Assembly: GCF_014650995.1 (NCBI RefSeq)
Contig: NZ_BMWA01000039.1
Span: 1-64,000 of the forward strand
Source of the DNA: Streptomyces viridiviolaceus
GTDB lineage: Bacteria; Actinomycetota; Actinomycetes; Streptomycetales; Streptomycetaceae
Direction of reading: 5' to 3'
DNA length: 64,000 nucleotides
The number at the start of each line of letters is the position of its first letter. Within the stretch, counting starts at the first letter, position 1. Position numbers and translations under genes: made by a program. Positions 41,399 through 50,836 of this stretch are shown here, in pieces. Below the pieces are notes generated by a model. It did no database searches, had not been told where the DNA came from, and saw nothing but the letters and a program-made list of their open reading frames with translations.

Positions 41399-42595
41399 TC
41401 ACGCGGCGGAGAAGAGGGCGGCCATGCCCTGGCCGCCGCCGATGCACATGGTCTCCAGCGCGTACCGGCCGCCCCGGCGCCGCAGCTCGTGGAGCATCGT
41501 GGTCATGATCCGCACGCCGGTCGCCCCGATCGGGTGGCCGAGCGAGATGCCCGAGCCGTTGACGTTGATGCGGTCGGGGTCGTGCCAGCCCCACTCGGCC
41601 AGTACCGCGAGGACCTGGACGGCGAACGCCTCGTTGATCTCCACGAGGTCCAGATCGTCGAAGGACTTGCCCGTGCGGGCGAACAGCTTGGCCACGGCCG
41701 GGACCGGGCCGATGCCCATGACTGCCGGGTCGCAGCCCGCGGCCGCCCAACCCTCCAGGAAGCCGATGGGCTCCAGACCCAGGGCCTCCAGCCGGTCTTC
41801 GGCGACGATCAGGCACGCGGCGGCGGCGTCGTTCTGCTGGCTGGCGTTGCCGGCCGTGACGGTGCCGCCGGGCATCACGGTGCGCAGTCGGCCGAGGACC
41901 TCGGCGTTGGAGTCCGGGCGCACGCCCTCGTCCCGGTCGACGACGACCGGCTCCCCACGCCGTTGCGGCACGGTGACCGGCACCACCTCGTCCTTGAAGA
42001 CCCCGGATTCCCAGGCCGCCGCGGCCTTCAGATGGCTGGTGACGGCGAACCGGTCAGCGGCCTCGCGGGAGATGCCGTAGCGCTCCGCCAGGTTCTCCGC
42101 CGTCTCGACCATGCCGGAGATCTTCCCGAAGCGATGCTCGGGCTGCGACCGCTCCCGGCCCCGGTCGAGCCGGTCGTACAGTTCCACGTTGCCCGCGCGC
42201 CGCCCCCACCGCATCGAGGTGGTGTAGTGCTCGATGTTCGACATGCTCTCCACGCCACCGGCGAGCACCACGTCACAGGCGCCCGTCTGCACCATCATCG
42301 CCGCCGTCACCAGCGCCTGCAGTCCCCCGCCACACCGGCGGTCGGTCTGGAAACCCGGTACCCCGATCGGCAGCCCCGCGTGCAGCGCCGCCCAGCGTCC
42401 GATGCAGGGTGTCTCGGAATTGGCGTAGGACTGCGCCATGGCGACGTCGTCGATCCGCTCCGGATCGATGCCGGTCCGCTCGACCACCGCCTTGATGACG
42501 GTGGCGGCTAGGTCCTCGACCGGCACCGTCCGCAGGGCTCCGCCGAAAGCGCCCACGGGTGTGCGTACCGGACTGACGATGGCTGCTCGTCGCAT
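41399..42595 (-). CDS. Thiolase (acetyl-CoA C-acetyltransferase family)
   Basis: A 398-aa thiolase with nucleophile Cys88 in DRRCGGGLQA, NEAFAVQ, GHPIGATG and the second cysteine in ETMCIGGGQG. All catalytic elements are intact. The ATG at 42595 has GAGGGG about 10 bases upstream. It is the first gene of the operon thiolase, MaoC, FabG, MBL. A promoter TTGTCC-N17-TATTTT with an AT-rich box precedes it. It is only distantly related to the thiolase at 114-1298. Confidence 0.9.
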   Translation of the reverse strand: MRRAAIVSPVRTPVGAFGGALRTVPVEDLAATVIKAVVERTGIDPERIDDVAMAQSYANSETPCIGRWAALHAGLPIGVPGFQTDRRCGGGLQALVTAAMMVQTGACDVVLAGGVESMSNIEHYTTSMRWGRRAGNVELYDRLDRGRERSQPEHRFGKISGMVETAENLAERYGISREAADRFAVTSHLKAAAAWESGVFKDEVVPVTVPQRRGEPVVVDRDEGVRPDSNAEVLGRLRTVMPGGTVTAGNASQQNDAAAACLIVAEDRLEALGLEPIGFLEGWAAAGCDPAVMGIGPVPAVAKLFARTGKSFDDLDLVEINEAFAVQVLAVLAEWGWHDPDRINVNGSGISLGHPIGATGVRIMTTMLHELRRRGGRYALETMCIGGGQGMAALFSAA

Positions 42596-42622
42596 GGCTT
42601 CATGTCCCCTCTAAGAAAACTT

Positions 42623-42653
42623 AAAATAAAATATCTGATGTAGAGGTCATGGA
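42623..42653 (-). promoter_or_regulatory. Promoter of the thiolase operon with AT-rich box
   Basis: On the minus strand TTGTCC is followed after 17 bases by TATTTT, a fair sigma-70-type promoter. The -10 falls in the AT-rich run, whose plus strand reads AAAATAAAATAT (42623-42634) and contains ATAAAATAT. Confidence 0.6.
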
Positions 42654-42674
42654 CAAGAGAGTGCTTGGGCGGCA

Positions 42675-44204
42675 TCAGTGCACGGCGGCGAACAACAACG
42701 CCTCCTCATCCGCCTCCTCGGGGTCGAACTCGGCGGCGATGGTGCCTTGCTTCGCCACCAGAATGCGGTCCGACAGCGCCCGGATCTCCGGCAGGTACGA
42801 GGAGATGACCACCACGGCGACGCCCTCGTCGGCGAGTGCGCGGATCATCGCGTGGATCTCCACGATGGTCCCGAGGTCCACCCCCCGGGTGGGCTCATCG
42901 ATGATGGCCACCAGCGGCTTTCTGGTCAGTCCCTTCGCGAGGACGACCTTCTGCTGGTTTCCGCCGCTGAGCTCGACCAGCTTGGCCCGGTGCGGCTGCA
43001 GCGTGCGTACCTGGAAGCGCTCGACGAGACGCTGCGCCACCGACGTGCGCTCCCTGGACCGTACCAGGAGCGGCAGTCGCGGAGCGGCGCAGATGTGGCC
43101 GAGGTGGATGTTGTCGGCGATGGTGAAGTGGCTGAAGAAGCCCGATGCCTTGCGGTCCTCTGTGATGTGGACGACGCCGGCCCTGCGCGCATGGCGCGGA
43201 GTGCGGAAGCGTACTTCGCGTCCGTTCAAGCGGATCTTCCCCCCGCGCAGCCGACGCCGTTTGGTGACTCCACTGATGATCATCGCGGTCTCGCTGCGGC
43301 CCGCGCCCACGAGTCCGTAGATGCCGACGATCTCGCCGGGGCGGGCGGTGAACGACATGTTGCGCACGGCGGGCAGCAACGTCAGGTCCTCGACCTCCAG
43401 TACCGGCACGGGGTCCGGCGCCCGCCCGGGCGGTACGCGCCCGTACTCGACGCTGCGCCCGACCATCATCCGCACCACGTCGTCACGGTCGAACTGCGGT
43501 CTGGTCAGTGTGCCCTGCACTTCGCCGTCCCGGAGCACCGTGATGCGGTCGGCCTCGGTGAGGGCCTCGTCGAGCATGTGGGTGATGAAGACGACCCCGA
43601 TACCCTCGCGTTTGAGTCTGCGCATCGACAGGAACAGCTGCAACCGCTCCTCCGGGGTGACCGATGAGGTCGGTTCGTCCAAGATGACGAGTCTGGCCTG
43701 CCGGCGCACCGCACGGGCGATCTCCACCATCTGCTTCTGGGCGATGCCCAGCGCTCCCGCGGGGGCCTCGGGCCGGATGTGGAAGTTGTGCGATTCGAGC
43801 AGCTCACGCGCCGCGATGTTGAGGTGCGAGAGGTTGTTGAACGCCTTTTCGTTGCCCAGGAAGAGGTTCTGCGCGACCGTCATCGACTCGACCAGGGAAC
43901 CCTCCTGGTACACCATCGCGATGCCGGCTTCGGTGGACTCCTTCGGTGCCGAGAACACGCGCTCCCGGCCATCGACGGTGAGTGTGCCGCTGTCATGCGT
44001 GACGGCGCCGGCGACGATCTTGACGAGAGTGGACTTGCCGGCGCCGTTCTCGCCCAGGAGCGCGTGGATCTCCCCGGGTCGGACATCGAAGTCGATCTCC
44101 CGAAGGGCGTAGGTGCCGCTGTACCGCTTGCTGACGCCGTCGAGCCGGATGATCGGCCGGGCGGTGGCAGGGCTTTGGCTTTCCTTCGGCACGCGTGTCC
44201 TCAC
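42675..44204 (-). CDS. Ribose/sugar-type ABC transporter ATP-binding protein
   Basis: A 509-aa protein with two ATPase domains, as in RbsA/MglA. The first domain has Walker A GENGAGKST, a reduced signature (ALGIAQKQMVEIARA) and Walker B VILDEPTSS. The second has a degenerate Walker A (GLVGAGRSE) and a good signature LSGGNQQKVVLAKGL with DEPTRGVD, the usual RbsA pattern. The start is GTG 44204, overlapping the SMP-30 stop as GTGA. It is the last gene of a seven-gene operon and energises the permeases at 45298 and 48620. Confidence 0.92.
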   Translation of the reverse strand: MRTRVPKESQSPATARPIIRLDGVSKRYSGTYALREIDFDVRPGEIHALLGENGAGKSTLVKIVAGAVTHDSGTLTVDGRERVFSAPKESTEAGIAMVYQEGSLVESMTVAQNLFLGNEKAFNNLSHLNIAARELLESHNFHIRPEAPAGALGIAQKQMVEIARAVRRQARLVILDEPTSSVTPEERLQLFLSMRRLKREGIGVVFITHMLDEALTEADRITVLRDGEVQGTLTRPQFDRDDVVRMMVGRSVEYGRVPPGRAPDPVPVLEVEDLTLLPAVRNMSFTARPGEIVGIYGLVGAGRSETAMIISGVTKRRRLRGGKIRLNGREVRFRTPRHARRAGVVHITEDRKASGFFSHFTIADNIHLGHICAAPRLPLLVRSRERTSVAQRLVERFQVRTLQPHRAKLVELSGGNQQKVVLAKGLTRKPLVAIIDEPTRGVDLGTIVEIHAMIRALADEGVAVVVISSYLPEIRALSDRILVAKQGTIAAEFDPEEADEEALLFAAVH

Positions 44205-45301
44205 TGTGTCACCGCCTTCTCGTTCGCAACCTGCGGCTGCAACAGATTCCGATACCCCTGCGCGGCAACCACAACGCGACCACCACGCACGGCCACTCCC
44301 GTAATTCCGTGGCGCTCGCCGTCGACGCGGGAGTGGAGGCTTTCGGCGACACGCCCCGAACCGTCCAGCCGGAACGCGAGGCCGTAGGACCTCGCCGGTG
44401 CCCAGGGTTTGATCACGCCGAGCACCCGCAGCTGCCCCATCTGCAGGGTGTCGGTGTAGGGGGTCGTACAGCGCAGGCGCGGGACGAACCAGTCCTCGGG
44501 AGCGATGGTCCGCATCATCTCCGACGCCAGCTGCGGTTCGTCGAGGAGGAGTTCGGTGAAGCGGTTGCGGGGGTACGGGGCCACGAACCACCAGCCGTCG
44601 TCCGTCGCGGCAATGCGCCCGGGGTAGACAGGCAGGTTCGCGGCGAGGCGCGCAGACGGCTTGCCCAGGGAGGCCGTCATCCGCCGCTCGATCCGGTGAT
44701 CGCAACTGAGCGACACCAGTACGTCGGTGTCGGAGGCCACCTCGATGCCGGCCGGCCATCCCAGTCCTTCGGCCTCGATGCGGACGCGCGGACCGTCCAC
44801 CCGTACGATGCGTCCCGACCGGTCGCCGCGCAGCAGCGCACGGGCCCAACCGCCCGGAGACTCGTGCGACGAGCCGATCGTCACGAGCAGCGAACCGTCG
44901 GGAAGCCGGGCCGCGTCCGTGACGCACGAGGACACGGCCCGGTCCGCGCAGAGCTCCTCGGTCTCGCCGGAGGCGCCGACCGAGACCAGTCCCACGCCCT
45001 CGACCGCCGCGACGACGCCGCTGCCGGACGGAACCAGGACACCGACCTTGCCCCCCAGCGCGGCGACGACGCGGACCTCGTCGCCGCGCAGCTCGAAGAT
45101 CGACTCTTCGCTGGAGAACATGACGGTTCCCGATTCCGTCAGCACCAGGTCATCGGGTGTGTAGGCCTCAGCCGGGAGCAGCACGTGGGCCTCGTCGAGA
45201 CGGCGATTGGGGCGCAGGCCCGCCTCCATGGGCGGGACGGTGCGGTGGCGCGCCCAGTCGGGATTGATCCACTCCCTGATCACCGCGAGCGTGCGGTTCA
45301 T
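44201..45301 (-). CDS. SMP-30/strictosidine-synthase-like beta-propeller protein
   Basis: A 366-aa six-bladed propeller protein of the SMP-30/gluconolactonase/strictosidine-synthase-like group. Blade-like repeats include GTVMFSSEESIFEL, GWPAGIEVASDTDVLVSL, VYPGRIAATDDGWWFVAPYP and GERHGITGVAVRGG. It has no signal peptide. Members hydrolyse lactones or related esters using a calcium or zinc ion at the propeller centre. The ATG at 45301 overlaps the previous gene as ATGA, and its own end overlaps the ATPase gene. It follows a gene with a similar domain fused to the permease, so two such propellers act with this transporter. Confidence 0.85.
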   Translation of the reverse strand: MNRTLAVIREWINPDWARHRTVPPMEAGLRPNRRLDEAHVLLPAEAYTPDDLVLTESGTVMFSSEESIFELRGDEVRVVAALGGKVGVLVPSGSGVVAAVEGVGLVSVGASGETEELCADRAVSSCVTDAARLPDGSLLVTIGSSHESPGGWARALLRGDRSGRIVRVDGPRVRIEAEGLGWPAGIEVASDTDVLVSLSCDHRIERRMTASLGKPSARLAANLPVYPGRIAATDDGWWFVAPYPRNRFTELLLDEPQLASEMMRTIAPEDWFVPRLRCTTPYTDTLQMGQLRVLGVIKPWAPARSYGLAFRLDGSGRVAESLHSRVDGERHGITGVAVRGGRVVVAAQGYRNLLQPQVANEKAVTQ

Positions 45302-47469
45302 CGGTCCACCACCGCCAGTGAGGGCGCGGTGGTCGTGCCGGGCACGCTTGCCGGGTCGATCGGGCCGACCTCGTCGGATTCGAGCCGCAGCCGGCCGACG
45401 CGGTTGTTGCTGACGCCGCACAGGTACAGGTGGCCGGCGTGCTCCTTCACTGCGGTCACCATCGGATGGTTCCTCAGCGTCGCGTCCCACATGACGCCCA
45501 GCACCTCCCCACGGTCGTTGAACTTCATCACGCACGAGACGTTGAGCTGCGGAACGACCCAGCTGTCCAACGGCACCTCCTGCGTCATCCGCCGCCGCAC
45601 GGCCGGGTACTTGGTCAGCAGGTCCGACATCGGTGTCCGCATGGACACGAACGGCAGCCAGTAGTTGCCGTCGGAAGAGCGGTTGATGTTGTCCGGGTGG
45701 CCCGGCAGGTTCTCCAGTACCGGCTCCAGCTGCCCCTGCTTGGGTCCGGCGATCCACAGGCGGTCGACCCGGCACAGGCCGGTACTCGCGACCAGGATCG
45801 ACCGGCCGTCGTGTGCCGTGCAGATGCCGTTGGGAAAGACATGGTGTGAGATGACGACCTCGGTGCTGCCGTCGGGATCCACCCTTACCACACGGCCGTT
45901 CGGCCTGGACTCGACCAGTTCCACCATGTATTCGGCGGCGTTGGTGCGGGTGGAGAAGTCCGACACGAAGATCGCGCCGTCGGGAGTGACGTCGAGGTCG
46001 TCGACGGCACGCAGTCCTGAGTCGTCGTGCAGTGAGAACGGGCTGCGCCTCACCTTGTCGGCGACGAGTTCCGGCTCGCCGTCGGCGTGGATCCGGTAGA
46101 CGCCCATGCCGCCGACCGCCACGAGGAGCCGGCGCTCGTGGTCCCAGGCGTGTCCCAGGGGAAGGCCACCGGTCCTGGCGAAGATCTCTCCTTCGGTGTC
46201 GTCCGGCCCGGCGAACCGCCACACCCAGCCGCGCCGGTCACCGCAGTACATGTTGCCCTCGCGATCCACCGCGCAGTCCTCGGCGCCCTCGATCTTGCCG
46301 AGGCCGATCGGGGACGCGTCGGTCAGCCGGTCGTTGACCGTCCAGACCGTTCCCGGCTCGGTGACGTCCACGAGGGGGCCGAGTGTGATGCGGCCGGGGT
46401 CGATCCTGAGCTTCTCCGCCGTGCGCTGCCGGTACTTGCCCCACTTGAGGTCCAGGACGGCGAACAGCAGCAGGGCCGCCGCGAGGATGACCGTGTAGGA
46501 GGACCCCTCAGCACCCGTGGCGATCGTGCCCTGCTGGATCACCTGGACCACGACGATGCCGACGGTCGCCCGCAGCACCGATCCGCGTCCGCCCTTGAGG
46601 CTGACCCCGCCCAGGACCACCGCGGTCAGCGCCACCAGTTCCCAGCCCTGTCCGACGTCCGGGTCGGTGCGGCCCAACCGCGCGGCGGTGAGCAGCCCGG
46701 CCGTGCCGGCGAGGGCACCGGACAGGACGTAGGTGCAGAAGACCACCCGGGCGACCGGGATTCCGTTGCGGCGCGCCGACCGCCGGTCGGAGCCCACGGC
46801 CGCGATCCACCACCCCCATCTGGACCGGGTCAGCCCCACGTGGACGACGATCAGTACGACCGCGAAGACGACCCACCCCGTGGGCACGCCGGCCACCGCT
46901 CCGGCGCCGAGGAAGTCCCACACGATGTCCTGCTCGGGGACGCCGAGTTGGAAGCTGTAGGCACTCTGCAGCGCCGCTGCGGCACCGCCGAAGGCCACGA
47001 GAGTGACCAGCGTGGTGATGAAGGGCCGCATGTTGACCCGCGCGATCAGGAACCCGTTCACGGCGCCGAGGGCGGATCCGGCGAGGATCGCCGCGGGGAC
47101 GACGAGGGCCATCGGCCAGTTCCAGGCCCGTGAGGCCACCATGGCGCCCAGGGACGCCAGGCCCACGATTGAGCCAATGGACAGGTCGATGCCGCCGCCC
47201 ACGAGCACGACGGTCAGTCCGATGGCGAGGAGGCCCTTCTCGGTCGCCTCGTCGAGGATGAGCGGAGCATCACCCGGGCCCACGGGGGTCGTGGCCGTGA
47301 CGAGCACACTGAGCAGTACGGCCAGCCCGAGAGGGACCGCTCCCTCCATCCATCGCTGCCCGAACAGCTCGGAGAGGGTACGGAAGGGAGCCAGCCGGTC
47401 CCGCCTGCTTCCGCCGGTCAGGGGGAATGCGTCGATCTCCCGGGAGAACGCCTTCGTCTTCATCGGCAT
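45298..47469 (-). CDS. ABC transporter permease fused to an SMP-30-like propeller
   Basis: A 723-aa fusion. Residues 1 to about 345 are a RbsC-type permease with several hydrophobic segments and the family motif VLVGGGIDLSIGSIVGLASL near residue 92 and LTAVVLGGVSLKGGRGS near 281. After a basic junction (KWGKYRQRTAEK, about 343-353) residues 355-723 form a strictosidine-synthase/SMP-30-like propeller with EDCAVDREGNMYCGDRRG, GHPDNINRSSDGNYWLPF and VKEHAGHLYLCGVSNNRVGRL. The basic junction predicts a cytoplasmic propeller. The frame is continuous and codon usage is uniform, so the fusion is real, not a read-through. The ATG at 47469 lies five bases after the binding-protein stop. Confidence 0.88.
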   Translation of the reverse strand: MPMKTKAFSREIDAFPLTGGSRRDRLAPFRTLSELFGQRWMEGAVPLGLAVLLSVLVTATTPVGPGDAPLILDEATEKGLLAIGLTVVLVGGGIDLSIGSIVGLASLGAMVASRAWNWPMALVVPAAILAGSALGAVNGFLIARVNMRPFITTLVTLVAFGGAAAALQSAYSFQLGVPEQDIVWDFLGAGAVAGVPTGWVVFAVVLIVVHVGLTRSRWGWWIAAVGSDRRSARRNGIPVARVVFCTYVLSGALAGTAGLLTAARLGRTDPDVGQGWELVALTAVVLGGVSLKGGRGSVLRATVGIVVVQVIQQGTIATGAEGSSYTVILAAALLLFAVLDLKWGKYRQRTAEKLRIDPGRITLGPLVDVTEPGTVWTVNDRLTDASPIGLGKIEGAEDCAVDREGNMYCGDRRGWVWRFAGPDDTEGEIFARTGGLPLGHAWDHERRLLVAVGGMGVYRIHADGEPELVADKVRRSPFSLHDDSGLRAVDDLDVTPDGAIFVSDFSTRTNAAEYMVELVESRPNGRVVRVDPDGSTEVVISHHVFPNGICTAHDGRSILVASTGLCRVDRLWIAGPKQGQLEPVLENLPGHPDNINRSSDGNYWLPFVSMRTPMSDLLTKYPAVRRRMTQEVPLDSWVVPQLNVSCVMKFNDRGEVLGVMWDATLRNHPMVTAVKEHAGHLYLCGVSNNRVGRLRLESDEVGPIDPASVPGTTTAPSLAVVDR

Positions 47470-47474
47470 GGTCC

Positions 47475-48551
47475 TCACCGGCCCTTGTAGCAGGCGATGG
47501 TGGTGTCGTCCACGTTGGACCGGTCCACCACCGTGTGGGAGACATAGGCGACGGTGTGCGTGCTGCCGGCGGGAGCACCGCCCTGGACGAGCTGCTGCGC
47601 CGTGACGACCGCCGCCTCCCCCACGCCCTGCACGTCGTAGGCAGCCGAGGCCGTGACCTTGCCGGCCCGCAGCGCGTCGCACCAGCGGGTGTCGGCAGCC
47701 ATCGTGTAGACGCCGATGGAGTCCGGCCGGATCACGCCGCGCTCGGCCGCGTCCGCGACCGCGTCGCCGACGGCGATCGCGTTGAGGTCGTAGGCCACCA
47801 TGTACGCGCAGATGTTGTTCTTCTGCTGCTGGGTGATCGAGGCCGCCGCCTGCTGCGCCAACGCGTTCTGCCACTGGGTGTGCGCGGTGGTGACGACCTC
47901 GTACCCCGCCGGATCCAGCACGTGGTGCACGCCCTTGGACCACATCAGCGAAGCGGCGTCGTTGCCCGGCCCGTCGATGATCGCCATGCGCTTGGGCGCG
48001 CCTCGCTTCTCGCAGTCCTGAACGGCCCGCCTGGTGATGTCCTCGGCGGCGTGCACGGAGTCGACACCGATGAACGCGTCGCCGAGCCGGCTGGAGACCA
48101 TGTTCACGACGACGGTGTGGATCCCCGCCCGCTCGGCGGCGTCGATCTGCTTGGTCAGGACGCCGACGTCAGGGTTGTGCAGGATCAGCACGTCGACGGC
48201 GCGCCGGGCGACGAGATCGTTGATGATCTTGACCATCTTGTCGGTGTCGAAGTTGGGGTCGTAGACCCGGAAGTCCGCTCCCAGGTTCCCGAAGGCCCGC
48301 TCCATCGTGCTGCCCCAGTTCAGGGTCAGGTTGTATCCCTTGTAGAGGATCGGGACGAACGCGATGCGCTTGCCCTTCATGGCCTCGTGGGTCTTCTTGT
48401 GCGCGTCGAAAAGCTGGACGTTCCGACCGAACGTCTGCTTGCCGCCGCCGGCCCCGCCGCCCGCGGACGAGCCGCCCCTGTCCACCGTGCAGCCGGCAAG
48501 GGTCATGGCGGTCGCTGCCGCCGTGAGCAGGGCAGTGAGCTTCTTCTTCAT
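47475..48551 (-). CDS. Substrate-binding lipoprotein of the ABC transporter
   Basis: A 358-aa periplasmic-binding-protein-like lipoprotein (Peripla_BP_4 type). The signal sequence MKKKLTALLTAAATAMTLAG ends in a lipobox with Cys21, so it is anchored outside the membrane. A Gly/Ser linker follows. VDVLILHNPDVGVLTKQIDAA and AYMVAYDLNAIAVGDAVADA are typical hinge-region strands. The ATG has AAGGA nine bases upstream. It delivers a sugar, lactone or other small polar compound to the two permeases. Confidence 0.9.
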   Translation of the reverse strand: MKKKLTALLTAAATAMTLAGCTVDRGGSSAGGGAGGGKQTFGRNVQLFDAHKKTHEAMKGKRIAFVPILYKGYNLTLNWGSTMERAFGNLGADFRVYDPNFDTDKMVKIINDLVARRAVDVLILHNPDVGVLTKQIDAAERAGIHTVVVNMVSSRLGDAFIGVDSVHAAEDITRRAVQDCEKRGAPKRMAIIDGPGNDAASLMWSKGVHHVLDPAGYEVVTTAHTQWQNALAQQAAASITQQQKNNICAYMVAYDLNAIAVGDAVADAAERGVIRPDSIGVYTMAADTRWCDALRAGKVTASAAYDVQGVGEAAVVTAQQLVQGGAPAGSTHTVAYVSHTVVDRSNVDDTTIACYKGR

Positions 48552-48619
48552 CGCTGAGATTCCTTCGTCCGCGTGAGTTGGCCGGCGCGCGGGCGTCCCG
48601 CCCGCCGGGTGAGCTGTGC

Positions 48620-49636
48620 TCATAGCTCGTCCGACCTGGCCGTCTCCTCGTCCCGTGGGTGCAGCCACGCGTCGAGTGCGATCGCCGCGATGAGCACACC
48701 GCCGCGTACCAGGTCCTGCAGGGGCGAGCTCAGCCCGCGCAGGATCAGCAGGTTGTTGAGTACGCCCACGAACAGCGCTCCGGCGAGGACGCCGAGGATC
48801 GTGCCGCGCCCGCCGGACAGCGAGACTCCGCCGATCACCGTGACGGTCAGCGCCGTGAACAGCAGGGGGTCGAAGGACGTCACCGTCGTCTGGACGCTGC
48901 CTTGGACGGAGACCGTCATGTAGCCGGCCAGCAGGGCCAGCAGCGCGGAGACGACGTAGCCGAGGACCTGGAGCGGCCGGACCGGCGCCCCGCTGGATCG
49001 CGCGGTGTCGAAGTTGTCCCCCATGGCCCGGGTGAGCCGACCGGCCACCGTGTACGAAACGAACAGCCAGGCGAGCACGAAGACGGCTCCCGCGACGAAG
49101 ATCGCCCTGGGCACGCCCAGGACCGAACCGCTGCTCAGCTCCGAGATGGCCGACGAGGCGGGCAGGGAGTAGAAGTTCTGGTCCAGCAGCAGGATGTCGA
49201 TGCCGCCGATGGTCAGCAGGCCCGTGGCGAGCGTCGCGAACAGCGCCGGCACTTCGAGATACGCCACGAGTATGCCGTTCACGACTCCGACGACCAGGGC
49301 CACGCCCGCGAGCAGGGCGATGGCCTGCCATTCCGACATGCCGTCCGCCATGAACGCCAACGTGGCCTGCGCGCAGCCGAGCGCGACTCCGGCGACGGAG
49401 AGGTCGATGCCCTTGGCGAGGATGACGACGGCCTCGCCGACGGCGAGGATCCCGAACGCGGCCGACAGCCGCAGCAGGTTCTCCACGTTGCCGCCGGTGA
49501 GGAATCCGTCCGTCGTCACGGCACCGGCCAGGCACAGCAGGGCGGTGATGCCCAGGACGAAGAAGCCCTGTTCGACGCGGGCGAGTCGGTCGCGTGGGGA
49601 GAGGTCCGGCCTCGCGTCCACAGCAGCCACTCCCAT
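48620..49636 (-). CDS. Ribose-type ABC transporter permease
   Basis: A 338-aa RbsC-type permease with about ten hydrophobic segments. VILAKGIDLSVAGVALG and FTALTVTVIGGVSLSGGRGT mark the family. The ATG at 49636 gives a normal length; an upstream GTG (49702) would add 22 residues of unlikely sequence. It pairs with the fused permease at 45298, so the transporter has two different permease subunits, only one carrying the propeller. Confidence 0.88.
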   Translation of the reverse strand: MGVAAVDARPDLSPRDRLARVEQGFFVLGITALLCLAGAVTTDGFLTGGNVENLLRLSAAFGILAVGEAVVILAKGIDLSVAGVALGCAQATLAFMADGMSEWQAIALLAGVALVVGVVNGILVAYLEVPALFATLATGLLTIGGIDILLLDQNFYSLPASSAISELSSGSVLGVPRAIFVAGAVFVLAWLFVSYTVAGRLTRAMGDNFDTARSSGAPVRPLQVLGYVVSALLALLAGYMTVSVQGSVQTTVTSFDPLLFTALTVTVIGGVSLSGGRGTILGVLAGALFVGVLNNLLILRGLSSPLQDLVRGGVLIAAIALDAWLHPRDEETARSDEL

Positions 49637-49741
49637 GAGTGTTACCGCCAATCCAGTGGGTCGGGTGTGCTTCTCGAACTCCACGGCGCACCGCGGCTCC
49701 ACGCCAGGAGTCGGTGGCGGGCGGCGCGCCGTGGCGGTGTT

Positions 49742-50791
49742 TCAGAACTCGATGACGGCCTTGCCGCCGGTCTGCTTGTCGAACTCCCGGTAGGCCTGCT
49801 CGGCGTCGTCCAGGGTCCAGCGGTGGGTGAACAGCCTGTCGACGTCGACGCCATGTCGTGCGACGAAGCTCGCACAGTCCGCCTGGCCGGAGACGGAGAA
49901 GGTGTACGAGCCGAGGATGGTCAGCTGCTTGCGGATGACGTCCGGACTGACGTCCACGGTGACGTCACCGCCTTCGCCCACGAACGCGACCGTGCCCCAC
50001 GACGCGCTGCCGCGGACAGCAGCGAGCCGCGCGGCGGAGGCGCCGGAGCAGTCCAGCGCCCGGGTCGCTCCCCTTCCGCCGGTCAGTTCGCGGATCGCCT
50101 CGACCGGGTCGGTCGTGCCCGCGTCGATCGCGTGGGCCGCGCCGAACTCTTCGGCCCGTGCGATCCGTTCGCTCGCGACGTCGACGGCGATCACTTCGGC
50201 TCCCATCGCCGAGGCGAGCTGCACCGCCGACTGTCCGACCGGCCCGAGGCCGAACACCGCGATCGTGTCCCGGGCGGTCAGGTCCAGCCGCACCAGCGCG
50301 CCGAAGGCCGTTCCGGTGCCGCAGGAGATCGCCGCACCGGCGGCGAAGGAGACCTCGTCCGGCAGGGGGACGAGGGTCCTGGCCGGCACCTTCAGGTAGT
50401 CGGCGTGGCCGCCGTGTGCGGTGGCGCCGAAGATGGTCGCGCCCCGCTCGCACATCTGCGTCCAGCCCGTACGGCACAGGTGACAGAACCCGCACCCGTC
50501 GTAGTGGTGGACCATGACCCGGTCGCCGACCCGCACGGAGCGTTCGTCCACGTTGCTGCCGACGGCCGCGACGACCCCGCACGGTTCGTGTCCGGCGATG
50601 ATGCCGCTGTCGTCGCCCTTGAGCCCGAACGCCGCGAGGGCTTCGCCGGCCGGTGCACGGTAGAAGCGGAGGTCGCTGCCGCACATGCCCGAGGCCCTGA
50701 CTTCGAGGACGACGTCATCGGGTCCGGGAGCCGGATCGTCGAAGGCGACGATCTCCAGCTCGCGGTCCCCGTGGAACACGACTCCTCGCAT
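49742..50791 (-). CDS. Zinc-dependent alcohol dehydrogenase (MDR family)
   Basis: A 349-aa zinc alcohol dehydrogenase. Catalytic zinc ligands are Cys37 (GMCGSD) and His68-Glu69 (AGHEP). The structural zinc lobe has Cys100, Cys103, Cys106 and Cys114. FGLGPVGQSAVQLASAMGAEVIAVDV is the NAD-binding fold. The ATG follows AAGGAGGAAAG. It lies 45 bases after the aldehyde dehydrogenase and before the transporter genes, so it probably oxidises the imported alcohol or polyol to a carbonyl that the ALDH or propeller hydrolases process. Confidence 0.92.
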   Translation of the reverse strand: MRGVVFHGDRELEIVAFDDPAPGPDDVVLEVRASGMCGSDLRFYRAPAGEALAAFGLKGDDSGIIAGHEPCGVVAAVGSNVDERSVRVGDRVMVHHYDGCGFCHLCRTGWTQMCERGATIFGATAHGGHADYLKVPARTLVPLPDEVSFAAGAAISCGTGTAFGALVRLDLTARDTIAVFGLGPVGQSAVQLASAMGAEVIAVDVASERIARAEEFGAAHAIDAGTTDPVEAIRELTGGRGATRALDCSGASAARLAAVRGSASWGTVAFVGEGGDVTVDVSPDVIRKQLTILGSYTFSVSGQADCASFVARHGVDVDRLFTHRWTLDDAEQAYREFDKQTGGKAVIEF

Positions 50792-50836
50792 CTTTCCTCC
50801 TTGGTCCCGGTCCGCGACCGGGCGCTCGATCGGCTG

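Noticed and set aside
42675-44927. Very long fused frames that would join two neighbouring genes (also 3533-5572, 28219-31128, 44201-46222, 47475-49691)
   Set aside because: Family similarity begins at internal starts with ribosome sites; the upstream parts are other-phase readings of the neighbouring gene. Only the permease-SMP-30 protein at 45298-47469 is similar to known families over both halves.
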